Assembly (NCBI GenBank): GCA_012845835.1
Contig: JABAKD010000016.1
Location: 19,635,196-19,699,195, forward strand
Reading direction: 5' to 3'
Length of the DNA stretch: 64,000 bases
DNA from: Undaria pinnatifida
Lineage: Eukaryota; Sar; Phaeophyceae; Laminariales; Alariaceae
How positions within the stretch are numbered: the first letter of the stretch is position 1; every line of letters starts with the position of its first letter. The position numbers and the translations under genes were made by a program. The notes under the pieces were generated by a model that was not told where the DNA came from, did not search any database, and saw only the letters and a program-made list of their open reading frames with translations. Positions 1 through 13,000 of the stretch are shown one piece after another.

Positions 1-1335
1 CCCTCTTCCACCTCCGTAACAACCGCTTCCGCTACCACGATCGTTGCCGCAGATACCGCTGCCATCGCCGTCGTGCTTCTCCTGGAGAGCGGTGTACAGT
101 GCGGCTGGCATGGGCTGCGAAAGCCCATCAACATGCAGCGCCGGTGCGTGACCCGGGAACTTGAGGGGTGGTGTTACAGATCCGGAAGCAGCCGTCTCAT
201 CTTTTACAGAAGCAACTCTGGGGGTGGCCTCCTCAGTGGCCCGTGCCACGACGGGTGCTTGCCCCGGTTCCGGAATGGCGTAATGGCCAAAGTCTCTTTC
301 CCCACCGTCGTCACCACCACTGGTACAACAGCCACCACCGGCACCTTCTCCAGCGCCACCCACGACGCCACTCGCGGCTGCCGGCGTCGCAAAGTTACCC
401 TCAGGAACATAGTTGCTCACCGCGACTGATTCTCTGGCGACAGTGGCAGTTGCGGTGGCCGTTGCGGTAGCGTTAGCGGTGGTGGTGGCGATGGCTGCAG
501 CAGTGGCAGCGGGTTCAGGGGCAGGGAGAGAAGCCCCGCCACTGCCCATGACAGGCAGACCCGGAGGAAGTCGCCGGGCGCTCGGGGCTCCTTTCGGGGC
601 TGCTTCCGCTCTGGTATCGACCGGCGAGGCGAGAAGGTCCTTCAAAGCCGCACCACCAACATCACCACCACAAATACCACCACCACCACCAGGTACACGA
701 GGCACACATTCGACACCGTCCGCGACGAACAGTCCGGGGGGAAGTCTCCGTACTGTTGCCATTTCTTCTCGCGTCGCTGCTGCTCTGGTGGCGGGAGGAC
801 TGGGGAGAATGCCCCTCGAGGCCGCGCCACCATCGCCACCGCCACCATCACCACCACCACTAGCAGGCCTCACACCAACGGCAGCAGTACCAGTACCAGT
901 ACCACCACTAGTAGTGGAAGCAGCACCAGTACCAGGACCAGCACCAGCAACAGGAGCAGACGAAGCATCATCACCAGCAGTAGCAGCACCGGTAACAACA
1001 TCCACAGCAGCAGCGGCAGCGGCAGCAACAGCGGCAGCTGTAGTAGTAGCACCGTGGTCATCGGCAACAGCCGTGTCAACGGCAACCACTTCCGGCAAAC
1101 GAACGGCTTCCTCCGCAGGGAGTTCCACCAACGCAGGAATGGCCTCAGCAACGACCCCTACAGCCTTGGCGTCGATTTCCGGAGAAGAAATAGCTTCAGC
1201 TGCAGCCGAGGAGGAGATCTGCGCTTCTTTCTCGAGCTGACGCTCGCTCAGGCTGATAATGGACGCCGTCAATTCTTGCATCGTTTGGCGCTCGGTCGGG
1301 TCGAGCGATAGCGCCCGGCTAACTATCGACATCAC
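1..1335 (-). CDS. Kinase exon 12: end of catalytic domain plus low-complexity tail
   Basis: The acceptor is the pyrimidine-rich TTGTACAG at 1336-1343. The exon enters in phase 0 and stays open to base 1, so the gene continues outside the window. It opens with VMSIVSRALSLDPTER, the conserved last kinase subdomain, where the Arg near the end pairs with the APE Glu. After a short Gln/Glu-rich stretch the tail becomes Ala/Gly/Thr-rich. It contains two copies of a module built on RRLPPGL (followed by FVAD or PVMG), each preceded by Ala/Pro-rich sequence, then FATPAAASGVV. The tail is probably disordered. The opposite strand is also open here because of the GC-rich composition, but only the minus frame continues the kinase domain. 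Confidence 0.8.
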   Translation of the reverse strand, partial: MMSIVSRALSLDPTERQTMQELTASIISLSERQLEKEAQISSSAAAEAISSPEIDAKAVGVVAEAIPALVELPAEEAVRLPEVVAVDTAVADDHGATTTAAAVAAAAAAAVDVVTGAATAGDDASSAPVAGAGPGTGAASTTSGGTGTGTAAVGVRPASGGGDGGGGDGGAASRGILPSPPATRAAATREEMATVRRLPPGLFVADGVECVPRVPGGGGGICGGDVGGAALKDLLASPVDTRAEAAPKGAPSARRLPPGLPVMGSGGASLPAPEPAATAAAIATTTANATATATATATVARESVAVSNYVPEGNFATPAAASGVVGGAGEGAGGGCCTSGGDDGGERDFGHYAIPEPGQAPVVARATEEATPRVASVKDETAASGSVTPPLKFPGHAPALHVDGLSQPMPAALYTALQEKHDGDGSGICGNDRGSGSGCYGGGRG

Positions 1336-4300
1336 CTGTACAACACGCGGTAAGACGATATGGCATAGGGTGGGGAACGGACGGGGAGAGGATAGGAGCG
1401 GAGCAAGGATTGAGCTAGGAGCAGGGATAGGGGAAGGGGTAGGGTGAAGGTGGCGATCGAGGCGGTAATGGCGAAGGATGCAGAAACCGGTCCGGGGAGG
1501 GGGGGGGGGGGGGGGGTGAGGTTGAGGATCAACAATGGAGCGCCGGGAGGGGGGTGGGGCGTCGAACGAGACGGCCGAATTATGGTAATGGCATGGCAGA
1601 TTATGGAATATCCCATGGGAAATCGTGCGCCAATGGCAAACCCCGGTAGCGGCATGGTACACAACAATTTCGGATTTTCGTACTCGCAGGTACGAAGGTA
1701 CGAAGGTAGCGTAGCAGATACTCAAGTACGCAAAAGCCCATGCATCATTTACAATGTATTGCTAACTTCGAAAGCGCATAGTATTCGCAGGAGGTTGTTC
1801 AAAACCAATTATGTTCGGGAGTCGGGGATACAGATGTTAACAACAGGTACCTTGTTTAGCGTTAGGCGAGTCAAAAAATTTTAAGGTAAGGTCCACACCA
1901 GAGGGAGGCGCGAGATAGAGGTATTAATCGACTTCGGAGAACGACACTCACGTATCCGGCCATTGCCGCCTGCGTCGATATACTGATACCCCTCCGAACG
2001 GAATTGTATATGCCGGTTGCTGCTCATTCCTATACCACAATGGTCGTTTCGTTCAGCATAGTATTCGTCTACTTACTATAAAAATGTGTGAGCGCAGTGA
2101 GCCTGACCCCCCCCCTGCCTGGCAGAGGAAAAGAGACTCGCAAGAGGTTGAAGCCTACAGAGGCAGCTGGTGATGTTTTTCGTCTCACTTCACGTTCATA
2201 CTTATAGTGTCTCGACTTGGTACGCAATTTCGGACCCCTGCTTTACATGCAACTTGCGTGGAGGTATACTACAGATAGTGTGATACTCGAAAATTGATTG
2301 AGAAAACATGCTAGCTAAATATACACAGCCCGTGCTCGCCTGTCGCAAAGACGCCTGTTACCACAAAACAGTTGTCAGCCGACCAAAGGACAAAAATACT
2401 GTGCACCGATCATGTGTCTTTGCAATTTTCATTACGTCTAGGTACATATAATGAAACGGAACACTTCAGTGAACGTCGGCCGAACACGTAAGCCGATGCT
2501 CCATTTTGTTTCGCTCGTCGACCGTCCTAGCTTGCTTACGCACGGGAACGATCGCTGTTGGTTCCATTCAAAACCGCAACACTCTTCTTTCTCACCTCGT
2601 GCCTCATGTGGTAAAGCTCGTCACACACGTTTTCCGGGTTGAGCAGAGCAGCTCTAAAGCAAGGCTTCGTCACGTTTCGCAACGTCATCTCTTCCTGATC
2701 GTGGCGTGGTGTGGGGAAAAGGTGACGAGAGAGCAAGGGGTTAACGCTAAGGCTAAGGCGCCATGACTACCGTGACTAATACAGGAATATTATGTAAAGG
2801 GAGGTAGCTACGTACTCCTTTGAGTAAAAGACACGCGGGGAATGAGGATGTATTGGGTGACAGCGGTGGTATTCGGTGCCTTGAATCAGTTTTTACTAAC
2901 CTTAGAATTTCTTCCTCACGACACATTGTCGGAAGGCATTCGGAATAAAAGTATGAAGGTCAAGGTCAAGGTTGAGGCCAACGTCAACGTCAAGGTCAAG
3001 GACGCGTCCTACGACAGGAGTAGCGTTTCTAGCTAGAAAAATATATAAATCTGTCTGACGGGGTGCACCAACTGAGGAACTGAAACTACACTAATTCCAA
3101 GTCGTTTGCCCCCGTAAAATCGTGGGTGCAGCCGTGCAGACGTTTAAGCGCCTTTTGAATCAACATCTTGCGTCAATTATCACGCGTCCTGTTCACAGTT
3201 CACGAGGTGCCGCCTCTGCATGTCTTATCATGGAGGCAGAGCCTCGATACGCGAACAACGATTTCACCTCCCAAATTCCGTTTCCTTCGGACATGTAGAA
3301 TGAAAATAAGTAACGCCTTGGTTTATTAATAGTAAGTAGCTATTAAATCCCCCCCCTCCCCGTCTCTACATCTCTACATATTCAGACACACTGCCGTATG
3401 TGATCTCTTGTCAGTTTGCCTTATCGTTGGAATACCAATGACCCTTTACACGTTGAATACCTGCGGTCGGCCGCGGGGTCGTTCTTCGGGCTTGGAATTT
3501 CAGTTGTTCTAGAGGGTACCTTTTTTTAGCTCCGCAAGTGGGGAGTTAAAGAGGTACAGTACTACTAAATAATATAAGGCGCATCCCTACCCACACGTGC
3601 TATTGATACCATATTAATACCAATACATTAATACTAGTACATTAATACTAATGCATTAATGCATTAATGGACTACTACGAGTATCAATATTATTTTCTGT
3701 CCAAAATGTGCCCCACACATCGGGACTCCTCACATTGAAAACGTCCCCGTACTTTTCCACTATTATACTATTGTACCATACTCAATTAGCCCCGATTGCG
3801 TATTACATGTTCTGTGCATTATTCCTACTATTAGTACTAGGCGGTGGAGGTTTTCATCACCACGATCATCATCATCATCGTCATCATCATCATCATCATC
3901 ATCGTCATCATCGTCATCGTCATCATCATCATCATCATCATCATCAGAGTCCCGGTCTAGGTGAGGTACAACAGAGCTCCTCAAGTGACGATACGAGCCT
4001 CAGAAAAAAGAAAGGTGCTTTCACGGGTCAAGAACCGTCCCGCGGGTCGGGTCGGGTCGGGTCAGGAGGTTTCCAAAATATCGCGGGGCGATTCGGGTCG
4101 GGTAAGGAGATAATTCAAAATCTCACGGGACGGGTCGAAAGGTTGTCAGGTATCAATGGCCGACCGGATCAGCCTAAACCGACCCGACCCGTGAGATGCT
4201 TAACGAAGAGCTTTGAAATTTTTAGGTGCACCAGGAACCCCTATCGCAGTACTGCTGTAAAAATTGTCTACAGGATGGTATATCATACGTCAAAGGTCAA

Positions 4301-6056
4301 GGTCAAGGTCGAGGTCAAGGTCGAGGTCAAGGTCAAGTTTGACGACAAGGTCAAGGTCAATGTCGACGTCGAGAGTAAGACCAAAGACAGCGTTAAATAA
4401 CTAGCAACACAAAGAGGAAGGGGATAGCGAAGAAAGAAACAAGAAAAATGGCTGCGATCTCGACAGCGTTCAGAGCGACATATACGTAGGTTCAGATACC
4501 CAAAAAGGGTGAGGGGAACACGGGGGGGGGGGGAGGTAGGGGGGCGTCTGTCAGCCTGGCAACAACGCGGCCTGACTCACAAGATAAGCCGTTTCTTCCT
4601 CGTAGGTCTTGGTCGCCAACCTCCTCCGATCGTTCGCAGAAAACCCATACTAGAGTCGTCATCAACATCGCACAAGGAACGGGTCGGTAACGCCGGCAGC
4701 AGTGGTGGAGGGGGGGGGTACTCATTTAAGGCACAGCCGTAGTCGTAATTCGAAGTAGCTTGTCCCCGGAAACGTTAGTGCAGCTCTGCTGAAAAACGGA
4801 ATCCTCCTTGCCGAACCCTCTCAGCTTACCGCTTCCCCATTTGTTACCGCCAAAAAAATGATCCCACGCTATAAATAGTTCCACGCATTTTCCCCACACA
4901 AGAAAAATGTGATGGAAGGTTTTAAGGGGACACCCGTTTTACCTTTGTTTGCCATTGCGAAGAAAACGATCGCACACCAATTCCAGGTGATTCGTCTCTA
5001 AAACCACGAGTGCAGTTTAGAAGGCGCTACCCTTGTACTGTTTCAAAAAAAAATGATCCCACAGGAAATTCCAAGTGTTTTTGCTCTCAAAGCGGCGTGG
5101 CATGACATAGTTATCACGGGGTTATTCAAGACAGAACTGCGGAGAAACAATCCCACCCTAATTCCAAGTGGTGTCTTTAAAAACGTAACAGCAGCTTTTA
5201 AGTGGACACCCTTTGTACTTTTACCATTTCAAAATAATGATCCCATGACCGATTCCAGGTAGTTTGTCGCCAAACCTCCAAGCAGGGTGGGTTTGTTGGT
5301 GATTCTCACGGGGTTACAACCTACTTAGTAATAATACTGCGGCGAAGTGCTGCCATACTTGTTGCGAGTATTTCCCCTCCGAAAAATTGTGGGTGGGTAC
5401 AGATCTGAAGGGGTTATAACCCTCCCCTACCCTACCCTATCCTGCATTATCTTGCCCTACCCTACCCTATCCTGCACTACCCTACCCTATCCTGCCAAAC
5501 CCCACCCTACCCTATTCTGCCTTACCCTACCCTACCCTGTCCCACCCCACCGTACCGTACCGTACCCACCACTTCGTCCCAAGCACTCCCTACTTCAAAA
5601 CTCTGCATTCATGCCAAACCATCATTCCACCCACCGGACTTAGAAACATGTTCGGTGTCTTGAGCTCCGGCTTAGAGGCCGCAAGCCAAATCACGTGCCC
5701 GAAGGCGAAGACATCTTGGTCCGGACGGCAGGGGAGTCTCCTCCCCTTCATCGCTTCCGGGGGCTTATACCCGGTAGTGCCGTGTCCGGACCGTGTGTCG
5801 CCGACCGCTGTTGATTTTGGTTGTCCGTTTGCAAGCAGTGTGGGTGGATGGTGAAGTTGTTGTCGCGGGTACGAAAGGGAGGGTGGGGGGGTAAGGGTGT
5901 CACGTGCAATCGATGCGAGCGTCGGTGGCAGTGGCGGTGGTGGTGGTGGTTGGTGAAAGTAGTAGTAGTAGCAGTAGTAGTAGAAGTAGAAGTAGCAGTC
6001 GTAGTAGTGGTACTAATAGTAGTAGTAGTAGTAGTAGTAGTAGTAGCAGTAGTAGC

Positions 6057-6092
<36 letters not shown>

Positions 6093-6114
6093 GGTGGTGC
6101 TAGTGGTGGCAGTG

Positions 6115-6153
<39 letters not shown>

Positions 6154-6435
6154 TTAGTTCTAGTGGTGGTAGTAGTAGTAGTAGTAGTAGTGGTATTAGT
6201 TCTAGTGGTAGTGGTGGTAGTAGCAGTAAGTAGTGGTATTAGTTCTAGTGGTAGTGGTGGTAGTAGCAGTAAGTAGTAGTAGTATTAGTAATAGTAGTAG
6301 TAGTAATAGTAGTAGTAATAGTAGTGGTAGTAGTAGTGGTAGTGGTAGCGGTGGTAGTAGTAGTAGTGGTAATAGCAGTAGTGGTATAAAGCAGCCGTAG
6401 TAGTAGCAGTAGTAGTAGTAGTAGCAGTAGTAGTA

Positions 6436-6492
<57 letters not shown>

Positions 6493-7006
6493 CTAGTACT
6501 AGTAGTAGTAGCAGTAGTAGTAGTAGTAGTAGTAGTAGTATCAGTATCGATAACATCGACGGTGGCGGGAGAACATCGGGGAGCAAAGACGATGGGGGTT
6601 ATTAGCATGACACAAATCTAAAACGCGTACACACAGTCACACACAGACCCAGACAACAAAAAAACTGCTTAAAGAACCCAGTTTAAAAAGATAAAAATAA
6701 AAACGTCTTCTACGGTACCATACGATGACGTCACATCAAAGTGACACGGGAGGCACAAATTAACACCCCTTCACTGCACGTGTACCGCTTCTACCTCTTA
6801 TTCTCTTACGCTCTCCCCCCCCCCCCCCCCTCTCCCGCCCAAACCTACCTTCCCCAATCCCATCCTCCTCTTCGCCTCCACCTTGCGCAAACTCTTCTCA
6901 AAACAACACCACACCATACCACAGGTCACTCGAGATTGATTGGAACCCCCCCTATTACCATGGGGGAGACTACTGCCATTGGCTGAGGCGAATTAACATC
7001 AACAGC

Positions 7007-7041
<35 letters not shown>

Positions 7042-10000
7042 ATAGCGGGTAAGGTATATTTCTCTCACCAAGTGCCACGCCAAGGTCGGCGATTGCAGCC
7101 GTTTCTCGAGCACCGGGCCCGGACGAGAAAACAAGTATATTCGCCGCTTTTACATCGTTGTGCACGTAACGGTTGTCATGCAGATGCGTCAGACCGGTTC
7201 CGGCCCCGCCCAAGAGACTGCAATGGTTGGCAGAGGTTTGACCGGAGACACCCGAAACAAAATTACGAATATTATGGACGGATCATAAGCAAGACGGGAG
7301 AAGCGGGGGACGAACGCAAGAAAGATAGCGGTGCACCTACTGCAAATAATGTGAGGATATCCTCACCTGAAGAGCGTCATGCCTTGCCCGAAACCCTGAC
7401 CTAGAAAAATGAAACAAACGGTAACAACCCGATGATGGCCTCATCCCATGACCTAGGCACTGTGATATTTTACGACGTATCATACCAGGGTATTACAAGA
7501 AGCCCTCGAGGGAATTATAACTGCATACTAGTACGTGTTTCGACGAAATCTTCGATCTCACAGCTGGAGTGTTTTTTTTTTTCCTTTATATAATGGCTAG
7601 GTCTTCCGTTGGACAACATCCTGGGCGAGAACACTTTGGCCCAAAGGTCCTATTAGAGGTTCTACTAGACTAATACTAATGCCACGATCGCGCCATGTAT
7701 CGGGAACGGACGGGCTGGAAAAAGGAACATAGCGTGTGGCGGGTACGGAGGGGGACGCGGAGTGGGGGGCAGGGAGGAGGACAAGGACAAAAATACACGG
7801 TGCGGAGAAGGACTGCATAAATAAGCAAGGGGGTCAAGAGAGGGGAACTATAAGACAAAAGAAGCGTGGCGGATTAAATTTACATGTACTCTTGAAATTT
7901 AAGTAGTGCGGGGAGGGGAGAGGGAAGACACAAATACCCAAGAATCGCAACATGTCCTCCAGCTCGCCGACAAGTCCACCGCGGGCGCCGGCCGAATGAA
8001 AGACAACGAAGCTCAGATACAAATGCAACAACAGTCTATCTCTTTTAAAGCTCCAAACAAACACACATCCACTACTGTAGTTATCCCTTAACAGTGGAAA
8101 ACTAGGTGTGTTTTAGCCGTGAAATGAGGCACTAAAGCGGCAACCGGCACTACTACACATACTGGCACTATCCATACTTTCTGTTCCCATCTCTACCAAG
8201 CAATCACATAGGCACTATAGCGGGCAACCGGCACTACTCAACCTGCACTATAGAGGGTCTCCTACTGTAAGTCCAATCGTATTCTTCCCGAGAAACGTGG
8301 GTGCAGTTGTAGAGGGGCTTTGGTAGAGGCCCTTGCCGCGAGTCCCGCCTTCCGGGATAACCAACACCCACTTTGTCGTCTTTCACCATCATATAGTGTT
8401 GACACGCGGTGTTCGTCACTCCCCTCTATATACCTTAACGGGGCCCCACGTTTTTTTTTTTTCTTTCCGGGTTTCCCCCTTATGTATTTGCTCATTAAAA
8501 GCGTCCGCCGATATTGTTTCGTAAGCACCGTCGCACAAAAAAAGGCTACTTTGGTGCCCCGATTTTGGTTTAGGGTTCGGTTTATGATAGTAATCGTACG
8601 ATATGTGCTGCTGGGGGGGTTCTAGCACCCATCGCCAAAAATATAGTTGAAACTACGATAATGCAATATGTTGTGCTTAGGGGGAGGGAAGGGGGGGAGG
8701 TTGTCGCAGCCATCGCCAGAATAAACAAGAAAACACGATACACGCTGTCGGACGGACGGACGGGGGGGTATTCTAGAAGTCACCCTCAGAACGAGGAAGA
8801 AACTACCATACACTTGGTACGCTGTTCAGCGGGGGGGGGGTGTACTCAATTCACGCATAGCCGTAGTCGTATGTCCATATGATATACCCGTAGACCATAC
8901 GGCATAGACCATATACCCTGTGGTATAGACCCTGTGGTGTAGACCATATGGTACACCTTGTGGTATGGTATAGACCATATGGTGTGGGAAAGTAGCTATG
9001 GTATGTAGACCCTATGGTATAGACCCTATGGTATGGTATGGTATAGCCCCTCGCATCTCTACAATGTCGGGACGGACTACGTCGGGTTTTCACCGACTTG
9101 GCAGACATGGCGTACATCAAGCGCGATGTGTTGTGAGGATTTCGCCGAGTCGCAGGGTGGTGGGGGGGGGGGGGAATGGCATCCATAACCAAAAGAAGTA
9201 GACTGGGTAAGCCATTAATCATGACAATAATTATTATTAATGTTCGAGAGAGACGATAGTAGACGGTAAATAGCGTAGGGAACATTTTTTTTTTCTTTTT
9301 TTGAGAGGCAAGTTGGTAATTAATTAGATTTTCAGAAGAGGGACGCGATATTATCCGGTATAGAGTGGGGGTTATGTACTGTTCAAGTGTATATATATTA
9401 TTGAGGGGGTGATTGGTAATCTTTTATTTTGTTAAGAGGGACGTGCGCGGAATTTAATCAACACACCTGATAACAAATTGAAGTAATTCGTATTTATTAT
9501 CCATTTTCGAGGGGGCCACATACCTATATTAGAGAGGGCGCTGAAATTAGGATAAATCAATCCAATCAAGTTCAATACATCAATACATCATACAGTATAT
9601 GCTGACTCCCTCATATAATCTCACCGGAAGACCTCGCCCACGCTCGCCTTCGCCAGTCCCATCACGTGATCGCGCAGGTCACTCCGTGCTAGCGGCAAAA
9701 TGAGCTTCATGTCATCCTGGTCAGTGTCATCCATCGCCAAGGCTTGGCATATGTTTGCGTGCGGCGGTAAGCTAAACATACCAACGACGTGTGAGGACGG
9801 GTGAACACGACGGACCGAGGAGAAGAGAGCAGAGACGAGGGGATAGGGACGGGAGAATAAGGAACAAGGGCACGGAATAAAGGAGTGAACAGGGACGGGT
9901 TGAATAGGGATTGGAGGATAGAGGGGGGGGGGGGTATCACTGTAAGACTGTGGCTGCATCGTACAGCGTAAGACGGCGTCAACATGGCAAAAACATGTAT

Positions 10001-13000
10001 CCTAGCACGTTTCCAAACTAAACTTGAGACTCAAAGCATCATCAGTCGAGCTCTTCGGCGTCACGACTACGCTCGCCTATCGCTCCGATTTTTGTGTAGA
10101 CCAAGCAACAAAAAATTTCAATGAAAAGCTCAAAAGACAAACGAGGGTGTTTCTTCCCCCCGCTTTGTGTTTTTTTTTTCTTCTTCCTGTTAACCATTAA
10201 TATCGGTAGTAGTATTATTAGCATCAATAATAAAAGACAGATCTTAACGTGGTATGGCGCAAGCGACGCGATATGACTTCGTATATGCTGCAGTTATGAT
10301 TTGTTCGTGGTGTTAGCTATAGTGCTTGTTGCTGTGTCGTCAGTCGTCAGCCAGGCGATGGTCGTACGAAGGGATGCAAGCCTAAACCAACACAACCAGT
10401 GATGAGATATAATGGTATAGAATCAAACGACAGCCTGCACATCGACAGCAGCAGTAACGCGACGAATAAAAACAGAAAGACTACGCGGTACTTGCAGATG
10501 AACAGCAGCAGCAGCAGCAGTGACGCAACACCAAGACGATACAAAGTTTTTGCATCAACAACAGGAACGTAATATACATTTGAAAAAATGCCTGCACATC
10601 AACGGCAGCAGCAACGCCATAAAAATCCAAGCACAAGGCGCCGCACTCCAACACCAGCACTAACCAAGACAAAACAAAGCACAACGCGCTACACACGCCG
10701 CATGCCCTCGCTCGAACCAAAACGAAAGACAAGGCACAGAGTATCGGAGGGTTCCTTACCGCGCTTTCGACAACATGGTTGACATACTCTTTAAATTGTA
10801 TAATAACCTAACCCTAACTCAATGAAACGCGACAACCAACCATTGTACGGTTAACCCCTTCGTCTCGTACACAGTGTGCGTCAACCATGTTGTCGAAAAG
10901 TGGCAAGCTCTACTCGATGGCGTATCGTGTCGTCTCCCTGACCTGGGAATTAGTGAATATCTTGAATCGGCACTACCTCTCAATGAGCAATCAATAATTA
11001 TCCATCCGCATACTTGTAGTACTATCTACCTGGTAGCAGGTGTGTATCTATGGTTGGACGAGACAAAAACGCGCAGACTCCCATCTACCAAGCTCCCGAG
11101 CTATTAATACCAACATCATCAACAGCGCAATAAAAAAAAAAAAAAACGCGCTGCTGCCAACGTACTCACTCGGAAAGCACTTTCATCTCCGTGTACATTC
11201 CCATACGGCTGAACGCCTGCGCGTTAGAGTTGTTATCTCCGCCACCCCCCTAGTTGGATAGCGGCGGGCAGTGGAAAGGGCACACGCACAGGGATAAGCA
11301 AGGACAGCAAGGGCCAGGGCGCACGACGTCGGGAGGGCGGGGGGGGGGGGGAAGGGTGTACTCAGGTTATGCATGACCGAAGTCGTATGGCCATAGACCC
11401 TAGCATCCCTACACTGCCGAGACAGAGGGGGGTGGGTGAGTGGGTGGGTGTGTGGGTGAGTGGGGTGTCTTCATTTGTGCCTTGCCTTCGCCATTTAACC
11501 ATCCCTCTTGTGACTGATCACCGTTGCTGCTCCACGCAGAGACATGATTTGTTTACGTCTTTTCCCCTCTCTGCTTGGGGGGCTCATCTAATGCATGACC
11601 GCAGTCGTATTACCATATACTTTAGACTAGATGGTATAAAGCCTCGCATTCCTACAACGCTGGGACGGAGCACGTCGGGTTTTCATCAACCAAGCGGACA
11701 TTACTTGCACCAGGCGTGAAGCGCCGCGAGGTGTTTCGGCGATTTTGCATGAAGTGTAGACTGCATCCTATATACTACCAGGTAATAACTAAAGAGGGTG
11801 GGGGAGGGGACATGCGTACTTATACTATAAATAATTGATACCACTCCGTCCGGGGTTGTAGGGACCGTGTGTGTAAGCGTGAAAACAGTTCGTGCACCTA
11901 TGAACATATTGGCGTGTGCACTGCAAATTAAAAATGAAACTGGACAAAAACACATGCCAGGAGCTCTTAATACTAAAATATGAGACATATCATACCAGAC
12001 TTTACATGCATAACCCCTACACACGGTATTACGGAGCAAAGCCAATCATCGATGAAAAAACAATTGGTTCCACACGTTGTTGCAATTCAAGGCCGTGCTG
12101 GGAGAAATACTATCTTGATTGAACCTTGTATGACACTGGCAAGAGTTTTGAGTTTTTCTGGTATTTTTTACGATGTTTTTCTGAGATATTTGCGCCCGAG
12201 ATTTTTCCTGAGAGTTTCCCAGAGATTTGTCCGTGAGATTTTTCGTGAGCATTTTCGTGGTTCCTACAAATCTAATCAACACAGCCCATTTTTTCTACAT
12301 TGAAAGTGGCGGGATAAGGGGCGGCGAGTGTGTCGGTCCGGGCGAGTTTCGTTAGGGTCATCCAAACGTGAAAAAATGTCCCAAGCAAAGCTTGCCGTCT
12401 TCATGTTTGTCTTCATGGCGCCGGTGACTACGAGGATATCCCAAATACGAAAAACGAAAATCAACTCTTACTGCAAGTAGTCTGTATCGAAAAGCGACAG
12501 TACACTTCTAAGGGGAGAAACAACACAAACAAACAAGACACTTCGCTCACCGCTTTCATTATCTTGATGGCGCCCGTGAACCCAAGGTCCGGCATCGATA
12601 CCACCCTGACGCTGCCGTAGCCGCCTTCCCCCAACGCCCTCCCCAAAACCATCCTCGGTGGCCCCGCCGTAGCAATACCATCACCATCAGCAGCAGTAGC
12701 AATAGCATCAGCATCAGTGGCAGTCCTGTCAGCTGTGGAAGCAGTAGCCACCCGCTCGGCGACCAGGACGGTGTTAGCATCGCCGCCGGCTTTTGCTCGC
12801 TCTACGTGGGCTACATGATATTTCCCGGGAAACCAGCTCCCCATTGCACCGATTACGCTGTTATCCGGGCGGGGGGGGGATGGTTCCACCACTGCCGCTG
12901 CCGCCGCCGCGGGTGCGTCGTGCTGCGCGGGGGGGTGCCGGCCCGTGCGGGGGGTAAGAGAGGGAGGTAGGCGGGTTGTTGGAGTGAGGGTGAGGGCAGG

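Larger units (their letters stand above)
1336..4580 (-). other. Large last intron of the kinase gene, repeat-rich
   Basis: No exon is recognised here. It holds a poly-G run (about 1498-1517), two patches of a GTCAAG-type hexamer (about 2955-3005 and 4285-4380), a run of near-palindromic ATTAAT words (about 3600-3670), a CAT microsatellite (3857-3945) and GGGTC pentamers (about 4034-4110). The 230-residue plus-strand frame at 3708-4400 is a product of the CAT and hexamer repeats. Confidence 0.6.

Noticed and set aside
413-1240. A 275-residue Ala/Pro-rich plus-strand frame
   Set aside because: It is the complement of the kinase tail. The minus frame continues the catalytic domain and is the coding one.
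3708-4400. A 230-residue His/Val/Lys-rich plus-strand frame
   Set aside because: It consists of CAT and GGTCAA repeats joined by chance; no splice or start context supports it.
5821-6621. Long poly-Ser, poly-Val, poly-Thr and poly-Leu frames on both strands
   Set aside because: They arise from the AGT trinucleotide repeat, which is open in most frames; the segment is intronic to the kinase gene.
10042-10077. Candidate helix C exon (GERSRDAEELD)
   Set aside because: It meets a stop with no donor. The segment at 11249-11170 fits both phase and motif.
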